IMG/VR virus record: IMGVR_UViG_3300029268_002483
Coordinates: 1 to 40,143 of that record
From: a virus
Direction: 5' to 3' (one strand)
DNA length: 40,143 nucleotides
The position numbers and the translations under genes were made by a program. Shown one piece after another: positions 14,771-23,749 of this stretch. Numbering within the stretch: the first letter of the stretch is position 1; every line of letters starts with the position of its first letter. The notes beneath the pieces are model-generated. The model was not told where the DNA came from. It searched no databases and saw only the letters and a program-made list of their open reading frames with translations.

Positions 14771-16138
14771 ATGCAAATTGAAAAGAAAAAAATATCAGAC
14801 CTAAAACCAGCAGACTACAATCCTAGAATACAACTAAAACCTGGGGACAAAGAGTTTGAAAAACTTAAAAACAGCATTCTTGAATTTGGCTATGTTGAAC
14901 CAATTATTTGGAATAAGAAAACGGGCAATGTTGTTGGCGGGCATCAAAGACTTGAAGTTATGAAATATCTTGGCGAAACAGAAGTTGATTGCGTGATTGT
15001 TGATATAGATGAAAAGAAAGAAAAAGCACTCAATGTTGCACTCAACAAAATTAACGGCGAATGGGACACAAACAAGTTGACTGATTTACTTAAAGAACTT
15101 GATGGCGATGGACTTTCTGCCCTTACGGGTTTTGACCTAAAAGAACTTGATGAAATATTCTCTGGCACAATATACGATGTTAAAGAAGATGACTTTGATG
15201 CTGAAACTGAACTTCAAGAAATACCTATTCCATTTTCAAAACAAGGCGATATTTGGCACATTAAAAACCACAAAGTTATGTGTGGCGATAGTACCAAACT
15301 TAATGATGTTATAAGGTTGTTAGGCGACAAATTTGCCGATTTAATCGTGACTGATCCACCATACAATATTGACTATGGCAATGCCGAATCAGACCGTGCA
15401 AAAGCAATGGGAAAAGAAGTTCAAGCCGTTAGAAATATATTAAACGATAATATGGACGATGAAAACTTTTACACTTTCCTTTTAGATTTTTTCAAGGCTA
15501 GTTATCAAGTGATTAAAGGTGGCGGGGTTGTCTATGTATTCCACTCAACAAAAGAATCAGTCAACTTTATTTCTGCAATGAAAAATGCGGGGTTCAAAGT
15601 ATCTCAAACCTTAATATGGGCAAAAGACCATTTCACTCTTGGCAGAAACGATTATCAATGGCAACACGAACCAATTCTTTATGGTTGGAAAGTTGCAGAA
15701 GGTAAGCCCCATTATTTTATTCACGATAGAACTCAATCAAATATTTTTGATAATAGAAATGACTTTACAAAGTTAAAGAAAGAAGAGCTTGTGAAACTGC
15801 TTGAAGACATTTTTGCAAACACTCAAAGCGATATCATAAACGATAACAAACCACTTCGAAATACCGAACACCCCACAATGAAACCAATAACATTATGTGG
15901 AAAACTTATTAACAACAGTTCTCGTGAAAGAGAGATTGTTTTTGATGCATTTGCTGGCAGTGGTTCAACACTGATGGCGGCGGAACAATTAAATAGAATT
16001 TCATACAACATTGAACTTGATGAAAAGTATTGTGATGTAATTGTAAAGAGATTTATTAAGTCATTTGGCGATAGTGAAATAACCCTTGAAAGAGATGGGA
16101 AAATAATACCTTTATGTGAAACAAAATTAGCAAATTAA
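14771..16138 (+). CDS. ParB-like domain fused to an adenine/N4-cytosine DNA methyltransferase
   Basis: The 455 residues start with a ParB-like domain (1-130; LKPADYNPR, GGHQRLEVMKYL at 56-67) and continue with a methyltransferase: motif IV DPPY (195-198), motif I FAGSGST (about 394-400) near the C-terminus. IV before I marks the beta class; DPPY fits amino methylation of adenine or N4-cytosine. Such fusions are common in phages beside terminase. Start: AAAGGAG lies eight bases before ATG 14771; an in-frame ATG at 14717 is inside the terminator region and has no ribosome binding site. No partner restriction gene. Target sequence unknown. Confidence 0.9.
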   Translation: MQIEKKKISDLKPADYNPRIQLKPGDKEFEKLKNSILEFGYVEPIIWNKKTGNVVGGHQRLEVMKYLGETEVDCVIVDIDEKKEKALNVALNKINGEWDTNKLTDLLKELDGDGLSALTGFDLKELDEIFSGTIYDVKEDDFDAETELQEIPIPFSKQGDIWHIKNHKVMCGDSTKLNDVIRLLGDKFADLIVTDPPYNIDYGNAESDRAKAMGKEVQAVRNILNDNMDDENFYTFLLDFFKASYQVIKGGGVVYVFHSTKESVNFISAMKNAGFKVSQTLIWAKDHFTLGRNDYQWQHEPILYGWKVAEGKPHYFIHDRTQSNIFDNRNDFTKLKKEELVKLLEDIFANTQSDIINDNKPLRNTEHPTMKPITLCGKLINNSSREREIVFDAFAGSGSTLMAAEQLNRISYNIELDEKYCDVIVKRFIKSFGDSEITLERDGKIIPLCETKLAN

Positions 16139-16170
16139 AACAATATTTGTTTCATATTCTTTTGGCTTTT

Positions 16171-16202
16171 CACTGGACTTATTGAGTTCTTTACGGCTTA
16201 AT
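16171..16202 (+). promoter_or_regulatory. Bipartite 12-9-11 motif, copy A
   Basis: CACTGGACTTAT, nine unrelated bases and TACGGCTTAAT. The same two blocks at the same distance occur at 33344-33375. Inside, TGGACT and CTTAAT are 17 nt apart, like an altered -35/-10 pair (four of six matches each). The copy lies 23 nt before the start codon of a three-gene group leading to the large terminase. Confidence 0.55.
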
Positions 16203-16225
16203 CTTGTTAACCAAAAGGAGAAAAA

Positions 16226-16492
16226 ATGAACAAAGAAATTTACTTCACAAAAGGCATACAAGTTGAGTGTGAGAAAAATCAAAAATTCTTTATAGACATA
16301 CTTAAATATGTTAAGAAATTCTCACAATGCGATTGGGGTGACACCTGCGAAGATGATTGCAAATTAAATCAAAAAGCACTTAAAACCAAAGACAGAATAG
16401 TTGCATTATACAACACTAATAAAGGAAAAGTATTTATCATAAAAGAAGCAGAAGATGGAATAACAACAGTTCTATTTGGCAGTGAGTATTAA
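16226..16492 (+). CDS. Small conserved phage/plasmid protein
   Basis: An 88-residue protein with the pattern CDWGDTCEDDCKLNQKALKTKDRIVALYNTNKGKVFIIKE, a central WGD followed by acidic residues, and ending TTVLFGSEY. I recognise this as a family seen in phages and mobile elements of Bacillota, often named plasmid-related protein, of unknown role. AAAGGAG is seven bases before ATG. It is the first of three closely spaced small genes behind the bipartite motif. Confidence 0.65.
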   Translation: MNKEIYFTKGIQVECEKNQKFFIDILKYVKKFSQCDWGDTCEDDCKLNQKALKTKDRIVALYNTNKGKVFIIKEAEDGITTVLFGSEY

Positions 16493-16501
16493 GGGGAAAA
16501 T

Positions 16502-16750
16502 ATGGAAAGAGAAAAATTGGAAATTGACTTTAACGGACAAGAAGGAAATGTGTTTTATATCTTAGGTCGAGTGGCTGAAATTCTTAAAAAACAAAACAGA
16601 ATAAATGAAGGCAAAGAACTTTGGCAAAAAATAACAAAAGGTACATATAGCCAAGCCCTTGTGGAAATCAACAAGTATGTTGATCTTGTAGATGTGGGCA
16701 AACCAAAAACATTAAAGGGATACCTAAAAATAGGAGAAAATCATGAATAA
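16502..16750 (+). CDS. Hypothetical small phage protein
   Basis: An 82-residue acidic protein with NGQEGNVFYILGRVAEILKKQ at residues 10-31, a pattern found in small phage proteins of unknown role. GGGGA stands six bases before ATG, 9 nt after the previous gene. It overlaps the next gene by eight bases. Function unknown. Confidence 0.6.
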   Translation: MEREKLEIDFNGQEGNVFYILGRVAEILKKQNRINEGKELWQKITKGTYSQALVEINKYVDLVDVGKPKTLKGYLKIGENHE

Positions 16751-16994
16751 AAAAACTGCAACAAAAAATTCAAAAAAGTTTACTCAAACGCTGATAGATT
16801 TGTTCTTTAGGTGGCTTGAAGAAAATCAATTTGAAGACATTGAAGATTACTTAAAAGTGATGCAAAGAGTTGAGCCACGAGCTATTGAAATGACAACAGA
16901 ACCTTTTGGGGTAAAAGTTAGAATTGAAGATAAAATAAAACACTTCTTCATTGATGTCCAAGAAGACAAATTAAGCATTGGAATAATTGAATAA
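16743..16994 (+). CDS. Hypothetical small phage protein
   Basis: An 83-residue protein: a basic N-terminus (NKKTATKNSKKF), a helix (TQTLIDLFFRWLEENQ) and a short beta-rich C-terminus. Translationally coupled to the gene before it (eight-base overlap, AGGAG just upstream). Located 56 nt before the large terminase. Not recognised. Confidence 0.6.
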   Translation: MNKKTATKNSKKFTQTLIDLFFRWLEENQFEDIEDYLKVMQRVEPRAIEMTTEPFGVKVRIEDKIKHFFIDVQEDKLSIGIIE

Positions 16995-17050
16995 AACTTT
17001 TATGGAAAGAAAAAACACTTTCCTTTTTTGTTGCAAAAATGAGGTTATAA

Positions 17051-18613
17051 ATGAAAGATGAAATGCAAATTAAAGGACAAAATCTTGCAGACAGAGCAAT
17101 TGCATTCATCAATTCCTTGAAACATACAAAAGGAGTTTGGTATGGAAAAAAATTTGAATTACTACCTTGGCAAGAGAAAATTGTCCGTGAATTATTTGGA
17201 ACATTAAAACCAAACGGATATAGAAAATATAACACGGCCTATATTGAAATACCGAAAAAGCAAGGCAAATCCGAACTTGCCGCCGCCATAGCACTATATC
17301 TAACGTGTGCGGATAATGAATATGGCGCAGAAGTATATGGTTGTGCAAGTGACCGCCAACAAGCTTCAATTGTGTTTGATGTTGCAGTTGAAATGATAAA
17401 ACTATGTCCGGCACTTATGAAAAGAACTAAAATAATAGCATCACAGAAAAGAATTGTATATTTGCCCCTTAATTCTTTTTATCAAGTATTGTCAGCGGAA
17501 AGTTACACAAAACATGGGCTAAATGTGCATGGCGTTATATTTGATGAATTACATGCCCAACCAAATCGTGCTTTATATGATGTTATGCTTCACGGTTCTG
17601 GGGACGCAAGAAAGCAACCCCTTTTCTTTTTGATTACAACTGCTGGAACAGATAAAAATAGCATTTGCTATGAAGTGCATCAAAAGGCAGATGACATATT
17701 AAAAGGCAGAAAAATTGATGAAACATTTTATCCAGTAATTTATGGAATTGATGAAAAAGATGATTGGACTGATGAAAAGAATTGGTACAAAGCAAATCCT
17801 AGTTTAGATGTAACGGTTGATATAGACAAACTAAGAACTGCCTTTATTAGTGCAAAAGAAAATCCAGCAGAAGAAAACTTGTTTAGGCAACTTCGACTTA
17901 ATCAATGGGTCAAACAATCAATAAGATGGATGCCTATGGATAAATGGGATTTATGTTCTTTTGAAATTGATAAAGAAAAATTAATTGGACGCACTTGTTA
18001 TGCAGGACTTGACCTTTCAAGCACAACAGATATTACCGCACTTGCACTTGTGTTTCCACCAGAAAATGAAGAAGACAAATATATCGTTTTGCCTTTCTTT
18101 TGGTTGCCAGAAGAAACTGTGGATTTAAGAGTTCGTAGAGATCATGTTCCCTATGATACTTGGAAACAAAAAGGACTAATAATGACAACCGAAGGAAACG
18201 TTGTTCATTATGGCTTTATAGAAAAGTTTATTGAAGAACTTGGCAAGACATACAACATAGAAGAAATTGCTTATGACCGTTGGGGTGCGGTTCAAATGGT
18301 GCAAAATCTTGAAGGAATGGGGTTCACAATTGTTCCATTTGGTCAAGGCTACAAAGATATGAGCCCACCAACAAAAGAACTTATGAAACTTGTGCTTGAA
18401 CAAAAAATTGCACACGGCGGAAATGAAGTTCTTAGATGGATGATGGATAATATCTTTATCAAAACCGATCCAGCCGGAAACATAAAGGCAGACAAGGAAA
18501 AATCAACTGAAAAGATTGATGGTGCAATTGCTTTAATTATGGCACTTGACAGGGCTTTGAGAAACAAAAATGCGGACAGTATTTACAATGACCGTGGAAT
18601 TTTAATTTTGTAA
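17051..18613 (+). CDS. Terminase large subunit
   Basis: The 520 residues form a two-domain packaging motor. ATPase: WQEKIVRELFG, Walker A-like PKKQGKSE (about 70-77), Walker B VIFDELHAQ (about 161-169), coupling motif LITTAGT. Nuclease: GLDLSSTTDITAL (about 318-330) with acidic residues, ending with DGAIALIMALDRAL. The sequence type is Terminase_1, which goes with HK97-like heads and P27 small subunits. GAGGT lies six bases before the ATG. Its small-subunit partner lies 7.3 kb upstream, beyond the cargo island. Confidence 0.93.
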   Translation: MKDEMQIKGQNLADRAIAFINSLKHTKGVWYGKKFELLPWQEKIVRELFGTLKPNGYRKYNTAYIEIPKKQGKSELAAAIALYLTCADNEYGAEVYGCASDRQQASIVFDVAVEMIKLCPALMKRTKIIASQKRIVYLPLNSFYQVLSAESYTKHGLNVHGVIFDELHAQPNRALYDVMLHGSGDARKQPLFFLITTAGTDKNSICYEVHQKADDILKGRKIDETFYPVIYGIDEKDDWTDEKNWYKANPSLDVTVDIDKLRTAFISAKENPAEENLFRQLRLNQWVKQSIRWMPMDKWDLCSFEIDKEKLIGRTCYAGLDLSSTTDITALALVFPPENEEDKYIVLPFFWLPEETVDLRVRRDHVPYDTWKQKGLIMTTEGNVVHYGFIEKFIEELGKTYNIEEIAYDRWGAVQMVQNLEGMGFTIVPFGQGYKDMSPPTKELMKLVLEQKIAHGGNEVLRWMMDNIFIKTDPAGNIKADKEKSTEKIDGAIALIMALDRALRNKNADSIYNDRGILIL

Positions 18614-18624
18614 AAGGAGTGAAA

Positions 18625-19908
18625 ATGGGATTATTTAGCAGAAAAAATAAAGAAAAACGAGATATCAATCAACAAACTGCTGACTTTATTAAAGGCGTTG
18701 ACCTTGATGTTTATGGCGTTAGTAATAGCGGAATACAGGTTGATGAAGAATCATCACTTAAGATTTCAGCTGTTTATGCTTGCGTTAAAGTAATTTCTGA
18801 AACAGTGGCGAGTTTGCCATTAAATCTATTAAAAGAAGTTAGCAATAACAACAGCGAAAAAGCAAAACAACATCCGCTCTATTCCGTTCTGCATGATGTC
18901 CCCAATAGTGAAATGACAAGTTTTACATTTAGAGAAATGCTAATGACAAATCTTTTACTTTGGGGAAACGCTTATGCACTAATTAAGCGAGATAAAAGTG
19001 GGCATGTTGTGGAACTCTACCCACTGAAAAGTAAAAATATGACAGTGGAAAGAGATGCCGTAACCGACAACATAAAATACACTTACACAAACGGTGTCAA
19101 AACAAAAATATATAGTCCAAAGCAGGTACTTCACATACCTGCTTTTACTTTTGATGGAGTGCTGGGTGTTAGTCCAATCACCTATGCAAGAGAGGCTATG
19201 GGTCTTGCACTCGCAACCGAAGAATTTGGGGCTCGGTTCTTTGGCAATGGTGCAAGGCCTGGCGGAGTCCTTGAACACCCTGGGATTGTAAAAGATCCAG
19301 AAAAATTAAGAGAGAGTTGGAACAAAGTCTATCAAGGAACAAGAAATTCACATAAAGTTGCTGTCCTTGAAGAAGGAATGAAATACCATGAAATTGGTAT
19401 GAGTCCAGAAGACTCTCAATTCTTGCAAACACGAAGTTTTCAACTAACTGAAATTTGCAGAATATTTCGAGTGCCACCCCACATGATTGGAGATCTTTCA
19501 AGATCAACCTTCAGCAACATAGAACATCAATCAATAGATTTTGTTGTACATACAATTCGCCCTTGGCTAGTTCGTTTAGAACAAGCCATTGCAAAGTCGC
19601 TTTTAAATGATGAAGAGCGAAGTATTTATTATGCAAAATTTAATGTTGATGGACTTATGCGTGGAGATTTTAATTCGCGTATGAGTGGTTATGCAATTGC
19701 CCGTCAAAATGGTTGGATGAGTGCAAATGAAATCCGAGCATTAGAAGATATGAATCGAATATCAAGCGATCAAGGTGGAGATTTGTATTTGCTAAACGGG
19801 AATATGATTTCGGCTACTCAAGCAAGTCAAAATGTAGGAGGTGTGCAAAACAATGAAAATCAAAAAATAGAAGGAGAAACAAATGGAACAAACGAAACGG
19901 GAATTTGA
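18625..19908 (+). CDS. Portal protein, HK97 family
   Basis: The 427 residues show the phage portal pattern: LKISAVYACVKVISETVASLPLNL near the start, then NLLLWGNAYALIKR, LYPLKSKNMTV, and RIFRVPPHMIGDLSRSTFSNIEHQS. It forms the 12-mer ring at the capsid vertex through which DNA enters. ATG 18625 was chosen, as AAAGGAG lies just upstream; an in-frame GTG six bases earlier sits within that site. The C-terminus overlaps the protease gene by 26 nt. Confidence 0.93.
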   Translation: MGLFSRKNKEKRDINQQTADFIKGVDLDVYGVSNSGIQVDEESSLKISAVYACVKVISETVASLPLNLLKEVSNNNSEKAKQHPLYSVLHDVPNSEMTSFTFREMLMTNLLLWGNAYALIKRDKSGHVVELYPLKSKNMTVERDAVTDNIKYTYTNGVKTKIYSPKQVLHIPAFTFDGVLGVSPITYAREAMGLALATEEFGARFFGNGARPGGVLEHPGIVKDPEKLRESWNKVYQGTRNSHKVAVLEEGMKYHEIGMSPEDSQFLQTRSFQLTEICRIFRVPPHMIGDLSRSTFSNIEHQSIDFVVHTIRPWLVRLEQAIAKSLLNDEERSIYYAKFNVDGLMRGDFNSRMSGYAIARQNGWMSANEIRALEDMNRISSDQGGDLYLLNGNMISATQASQNVGGVQNNENQKIEGETNGTNETGI

Positions 19909-20527
19909 AAGACGCTGTGTTGTGATGAAAGAACTTCGAGTAGTCGAAGCAAATGACACAACAAATGAACCGTGCATCGAAGGATATGCATCAGTTTTTG
20001 ATAGTTGGAGTGAAGAACTTGGCGGTTTGGATACTTTTAAAGAAAAGGTAATCAAAGGCGCATTCACTCAAACAATTAAAGAAGATGATATTCGTGCATT
20101 ATTCAATCATGATCCAAATTATGTTTTGGGACGAAACAAGGCTGATACTTTACAACTGAAAGAAGACGATAAAGGTCTTCATGTTCGAATAATTCCACCA
20201 AACGCACAATGGGCAAAAGACTTAATTGTGAGTATAAACCGTGGTGACATCACACAAATGTCTTTTGGATTTACAGTTGAACTAGACAAATGGGGTTTTG
20301 AAAATGGTGTTGATGTTAGAGAACTTTTGAAAGTTAAATTATTTGATGTCAGTCCAGTCACTTTTCCAGCATATTCAGAAACGGAATGTGCTGTTAGGTC
20401 GCAGAAAGAAGTTTACAAAAAAAGACAAGCACAAAAACAAGAACAAGAAAGAGTTGAAAGCGAAAAACGAAAGCAACAACTTTCTCTTAAAAAACAAAAA
20501 ATTAATTTATATAAGGAGAATAATTAA
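19883..20527 (+). CDS. Prohead protease, HK97/U35 family
   Basis: The 214 residues show the HK97 protease fold: GYASVFDSWSE, catalytic His76 in FNHDPNYVLGR, catalytic Ser127 in QMSFGFTV, then FDVSPVTFPAYSET. A basic, Gln-rich tail follows. It trims the capsid protein and scaffold during maturation. AAGGAG lies eight bases before ATG. The stop codon overlaps the start codon of the capsid gene. Confidence 0.92.
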   Translation: MEQTKREFERRCVVMKELRVVEANDTTNEPCIEGYASVFDSWSEELGGLDTFKEKVIKGAFTQTIKEDDIRALFNHDPNYVLGRNKADTLQLKEDDKGLHVRIIPPNAQWAKDLIVSINRGDITQMSFGFTVELDKWGFENGVDVRELLKVKLFDVSPVTFPAYSETECAVRSQKEVYKKRQAQKQEQERVESEKRKQQLSLKKQKINLYKENN

Positions 20528-21837
20528 TGAAAACAGTACAAGAAATGAAAGCCCGCAAAGAAGATTGCAGATTAAAAGCAATCAAAATTATTGAACAAGC
20601 GGAAAAGGAAGATAGATTTCTATCAGATAATGAGAATAAAGAAATCTCAAAACTTGAAGGCGAAATGAAAGGTTGGGAAGAACAAATTGTTCGAGTTGAA
20701 ATCTTTAAAAAACCAAATGAAACAGATGAAAAACCAAAAGAGAAAATTGATACAGATACAAAAACAGAAGATAACGCAGAAGCCCTAAAAGATGATCCAA
20801 ACAAAGAAGAAACAAAGAGATTTAGAAGTCTTGGCGAACAAATGATGGCAGTATATAGGGCTTCAAATCCAGCAGGAAAAATTGATGCAAGATTAACCAC
20901 CAGATCAGCAAACGGATTGAATGAAACAAATCCTAGCGATGGTGGTTTTTTAGTGCAAAAAGATTTTGTGACCGACCTTTTGAAAAGAACTTACGAAACC
21001 GGTGTGCTTGCTTCCAAGGTTAAGAAAATTCCACTAACAACCAATGCAAACGGAATTAAAATCAATGCAATTGATGAAGACTCTCGTGCAAACGGTTCTC
21101 GTTGGGGTGGAATACAAACTTATTGGGAAAACGAAGCAGACCAAATCTCTGGAAGCAAACCAAAATTTAGAACAATGGATTTAAGTTTGAAAAAACTAAC
21201 AGGGCTTTGTTATGTTACAGATGAACTTATGCAAGATGCAGCCGCACTTGAAAATGTTATTCGTGAAGGGTTCGCAGAAGAATTTGGCTTTAAAATTGAT
21301 GACGTTATTTTAAGCGGATCTGGTGCGGGACAACCCCTTGGAATTTTAAACAGTGGTTCACTCGTAACCGTTGCAAAAGAAACAAATCAAACTGCTAAAA
21401 TCACAGTTGAAAATTTGGTTAAAATGTGGTCTAGATTGTGGTCAAGATCAAGGGCAAGTGCCATTTGGTATATTAACCCAGAAATTGAACCTTATCTTTA
21501 TACATTAACCGTTGGAGATAGACCAGTTTATATTCCAGCAGGCGGACTAAGTGAAGCGCCTTATGCAACACTATTTGGTAGACCAGTTATGCCACTTGAA
21601 CAATGTTCAGCATTAGGACAAGTTGGAGATATTATCCTTGCAGACTTTGGTCAATATTTGCTTATTGATAAAGGTGGCGTAAATGCGACAAGTTCAATTC
21701 ATGTTAGATTTTTATACGATGAAAATGTGTTTAGATTTATTTACAGAGTTGACGGTCAACCAGTTTGGAATAAAGCGCTAACCCCATACAAAGGATCAGC
21801 ATCAGTGTCACCTTTCGTAACACTAGCAACAAGATAA
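20527..21837 (+). CDS. Major capsid protein, HK97 fold
   Basis: The 436 residues begin with a charged coiled-coil of about 95 residues, which is the delta scaffolding domain usually removed by the protease. The shell domain follows, with SDGGFLVQKDFVTDLLKRTYE, GIQTYWENEADQI, TDELMQDAAALE, ILSGSGAGQPLGIL, and the C-terminal DFGQYLLIDKGG. The start ATG shares one base with the protease stop. Expected to build the icosahedral head. Confidence 0.93.
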   Translation: MKTVQEMKARKEDCRLKAIKIIEQAEKEDRFLSDNENKEISKLEGEMKGWEEQIVRVEIFKKPNETDEKPKEKIDTDTKTEDNAEALKDDPNKEETKRFRSLGEQMMAVYRASNPAGKIDARLTTRSANGLNETNPSDGGFLVQKDFVTDLLKRTYETGVLASKVKKIPLTTNANGIKINAIDEDSRANGSRWGGIQTYWENEADQISGSKPKFRTMDLSLKKLTGLCYVTDELMQDAAALENVIREGFAEEFGFKIDDVILSGSGAGQPLGILNSGSLVTVAKETNQTAKITVENLVKMWSRLWSRSRASAIWYINPEIEPYLYTLTVGDRPVYIPAGGLSEAPYATLFGRPVMPLEQCSALGQVGDIILADFGQYLLIDKGGVNATSSIHVRFLYDENVFRFIYRVDGQPVWNKALTPYKGSASVSPFVTLATR

Positions 21838-21865
21838 AAATTAAAAGAAATAAGGAGAATAAATT

Positions 21866-22303
21866 ATGATTCAAACAAATTTAGCAAAAATAAAAGTTTT
21901 ACAAAATCCAGGCGCAATATTTGCGTCTGCGATTGAAACCGATGCGTTGGACTTTTCCAACCATCAACTAGCACAAATAATAATAAACACAGATGCACCT
22001 ATTGGTGAAGATGAAGAAAAGATAACTGCCAAAACAACTTTGACAGTATGTACTACTGACGGAACAACTGATACGGCAATTCCTTTTGTCTTAAAAGATA
22101 AAAATGGAATCGCAGAAGAAATCAGTAAAGACGGCAAAGAAATTACCATTGGTGATGGCGCACTTTATGTGATAAAAATTGATGCTGACATAACTCACAA
22201 AAATGGACTCAAAAACATTGTAATCAAAACAACAGCAGTAACAAGTTGCACCATAAATGGTTCAATTATTGCAGTACTTTCAAGTCCACGATACAGTGAT
22301 TAA
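21866..22303 (+). CDS. Putative head decoration or structural protein
   Basis: A 145-residue, beta-rich protein with many Thr, Ile and Asp, no signal peptide and no catalytic motif. AAGGAG lies nine bases before ATG. The position between the capsid and connector genes is where head fibre or decoration proteins are encoded. I do not recognise the family; the role is inferred from position and composition. Confidence 0.55.
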   Translation: MIQTNLAKIKVLQNPGAIFASAIETDALDFSNHQLAQIIINTDAPIGEDEEKITAKTTLTVCTTDGTTDTAIPFVLKDKNGIAEEISKDGKEITIGDGALYVIKIDADITHKNGLKNIVIKTTAVTSCTINGSIIAVLSSPRYSD

Positions 22304-22323
22304 AAAATAAGGAGTGATGAGTA

Positions 22324-22608
22324 ATGACATTAGAAGAAGCAAAACTTTATTTAAGAATTGATGGAAGTGATGAAGATTTACTTATCACATCACTTATCAA
22401 AACATCACAGGAATTGGTAGAAGGCATAATCCGTAAAAATCTTACGGATTATGAAACTCTGCCAGAAACAATAAAACAAGCAATTCTTTATTCAGTAGCA
22501 ACCATGTATGAATCAAGACAAGTTGGGAAAGAAGGCGGGATATCAATTGATGAACTGCTAGACACTTTGAAAAAAGTGCTTTTCGCTTATCGAGAAGAGA
22601 GGTGGTAA
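22324..22608 (+). CDS. Head-tail connector, gp6-like
   Basis: A 94-residue, mainly helical protein. MTLEEAKLYLRIDGSDEDLLITSLIKTSQELVEGI is the typical start of the phage connector 1 (HK97 gp6-like/DNA packaging) family. It forms the adaptor ring below the portal. AAGGAG lies ten bases before ATG. It ends one base before the next gene. Confidence 0.88.
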   Translation: MTLEEAKLYLRIDGSDEDLLITSLIKTSQELVEGIIRKNLTDYETLPETIKQAILYSVATMYESRQVGKEGGISIDELLDTLKKVLFAYREERW

Positions 22609-22938
22609 ATGGATATTGGCAAATTAAATCGTAGGATAACGATTAAAGAATTTGAAAACCTAAAAGATGAATATGGTGGCGAAAGTGGAAGTTGGCAAAA
22701 TGTGAAAACAGTATGGGCAAAGATTGAAGAAAGTTTAGGTGGCGAAGTTTATGAAAATGACCAACAGAAAGCAGTTATCAGCATAAAAATTGTGCTCAGA
22801 TATCTATCGTGGTTAACTGAGAAACACCGACTTTCAAATGGCAATCACCTATATGAAATCAATTCAATAGTAAATGTCAACAATGGTAATTATATGAACA
22901 TTGTAGATTGCAAAGAGATTAAAGATGGGCTCGTATAG
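22609..22938 (+). CDS. Head closure protein
   Basis: A 109-residue beta-barrel type protein: MDIGKLNRRITIKEFENLKDEYGG, WAKIEES and the second half (HLYEINSIVNVNN) follow the SPP1 gp16-like head-tail joining family. It plugs the connector after packaging. Starts directly after the previous stop (AGAGGTGGTAA upstream) and overlaps the next gene by 14 nt. Confidence 0.87.
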   Translation: MDIGKLNRRITIKEFENLKDEYGGESGSWQNVKTVWAKIEESLGGEVYENDQQKAVISIKIVLRYLSWLTEKHRLSNGNHLYEINSIVNVNNGNYMNIVDCKEIKDGLV

Positions 22939-23329
22939 TGCAAAGCAACGAAGAGAAAGTGTTTCAATGCAAGGTGCAAAAGAATTAGCAAAGGACTTAA
23001 AAGATATGGGCGAAGGTGCAAGTGATATTTTGTCAGAAGCCGCAATGGCTGGTGGAAATATTTCACTTGTTGACGCTAGAAACAATTGTCCTGTTAAAAC
23101 TGGCACACTTAAAAATAGTTTAAAAATAAAAGTAAACAAAGTGTCAGAAGTGAAAGCAGATGTAATCGTTGATTATGATAAATCGCTTTACTATGGCACT
23201 TTTGTTGAACTGGGAACTAAAAAAAACAAAGCACACCCTTTTCTTCGAAATGCTGTTGATAACAATATTGAAACAATCAATCAAGCAATCTTAAATGCTG
23301 TTGCAAAAGGAGTTGATAAAGGACTATGA
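22925..23329 (+). CDS. Tail component, HK97 gp10-like
   Basis: A 134-residue protein: AKELAKDLKDMG, ARNNCPVKTGTLKNSL and YYGTFVELGTKKNKAHPFLRNAV are the family's usual blocks. It works in tail completion and head-tail joining. Translationally coupled on both sides (14-nt overlap upstream, four bases downstream). Confidence 0.9.
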   Translation: MGSYSAKQRRESVSMQGAKELAKDLKDMGEGASDILSEAAMAGGNISLVDARNNCPVKTGTLKNSLKIKVNKVSEVKADVIVDYDKSLYYGTFVELGTKKNKAHPFLRNAVDNNIETINQAILNAVAKGVDKGL

Positions 23330-23748
23330 TAAAAGATTTTTTACAATGCCTATATGAACATTTAACTAATAATCAAGAGTTGACTGCAATTGTTGGGCAA
23401 AACATATTTCCACTTTTCATTCCACAAAACGAACAGATTCCAGCGTTGATTTATTACCCTATATCAACAAATTATGATATAGCCTTGCAAAAAGATACGG
23501 GCTTTGTTAGAACAATAATTCAATTTGATTGTCATGACAAAACATTCAAAAAAGCAAGGCAACTATCAAGATTAGTTAAAAAAATATTTCAAAATTTTAG
23601 TGGCGACATGAACGGAATCCATGTTGAAGCCACTTTTATTAAATCAGACTTAGTAATTAACGACAGCACAAACAACAAGTTTGACGCAAAAGACACAATT
23701 CATATTATTGAATTTGAATTTTATTTTATAGAAAATAAGGAGGAATAA
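23326..23748 (+). CDS. Tail terminator-like protein, DUF3168 type
   Basis: A 140-residue protein with LYEHLTNNQELTAIVGQNIFP, PALIYYPIS and a beta-rich second half, as in the DUF3168/gp11-like tail terminator family. It caps the tail tube on reaching full length. Start overlaps the previous stop (ATGA). Confidence 0.8.
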   Translation: MIKDFLQCLYEHLTNNQELTAIVGQNIFPLFIPQNEQIPALIYYPISTNYDIALQKDTGFVRTIIQFDCHDKTFKKARQLSRLVKKIFQNFSGDMNGIHVEATFIKSDLVINDSTNNKFDAKDTIHIIEFEFYFIENKEE

Positions 23749-23749
23749 C

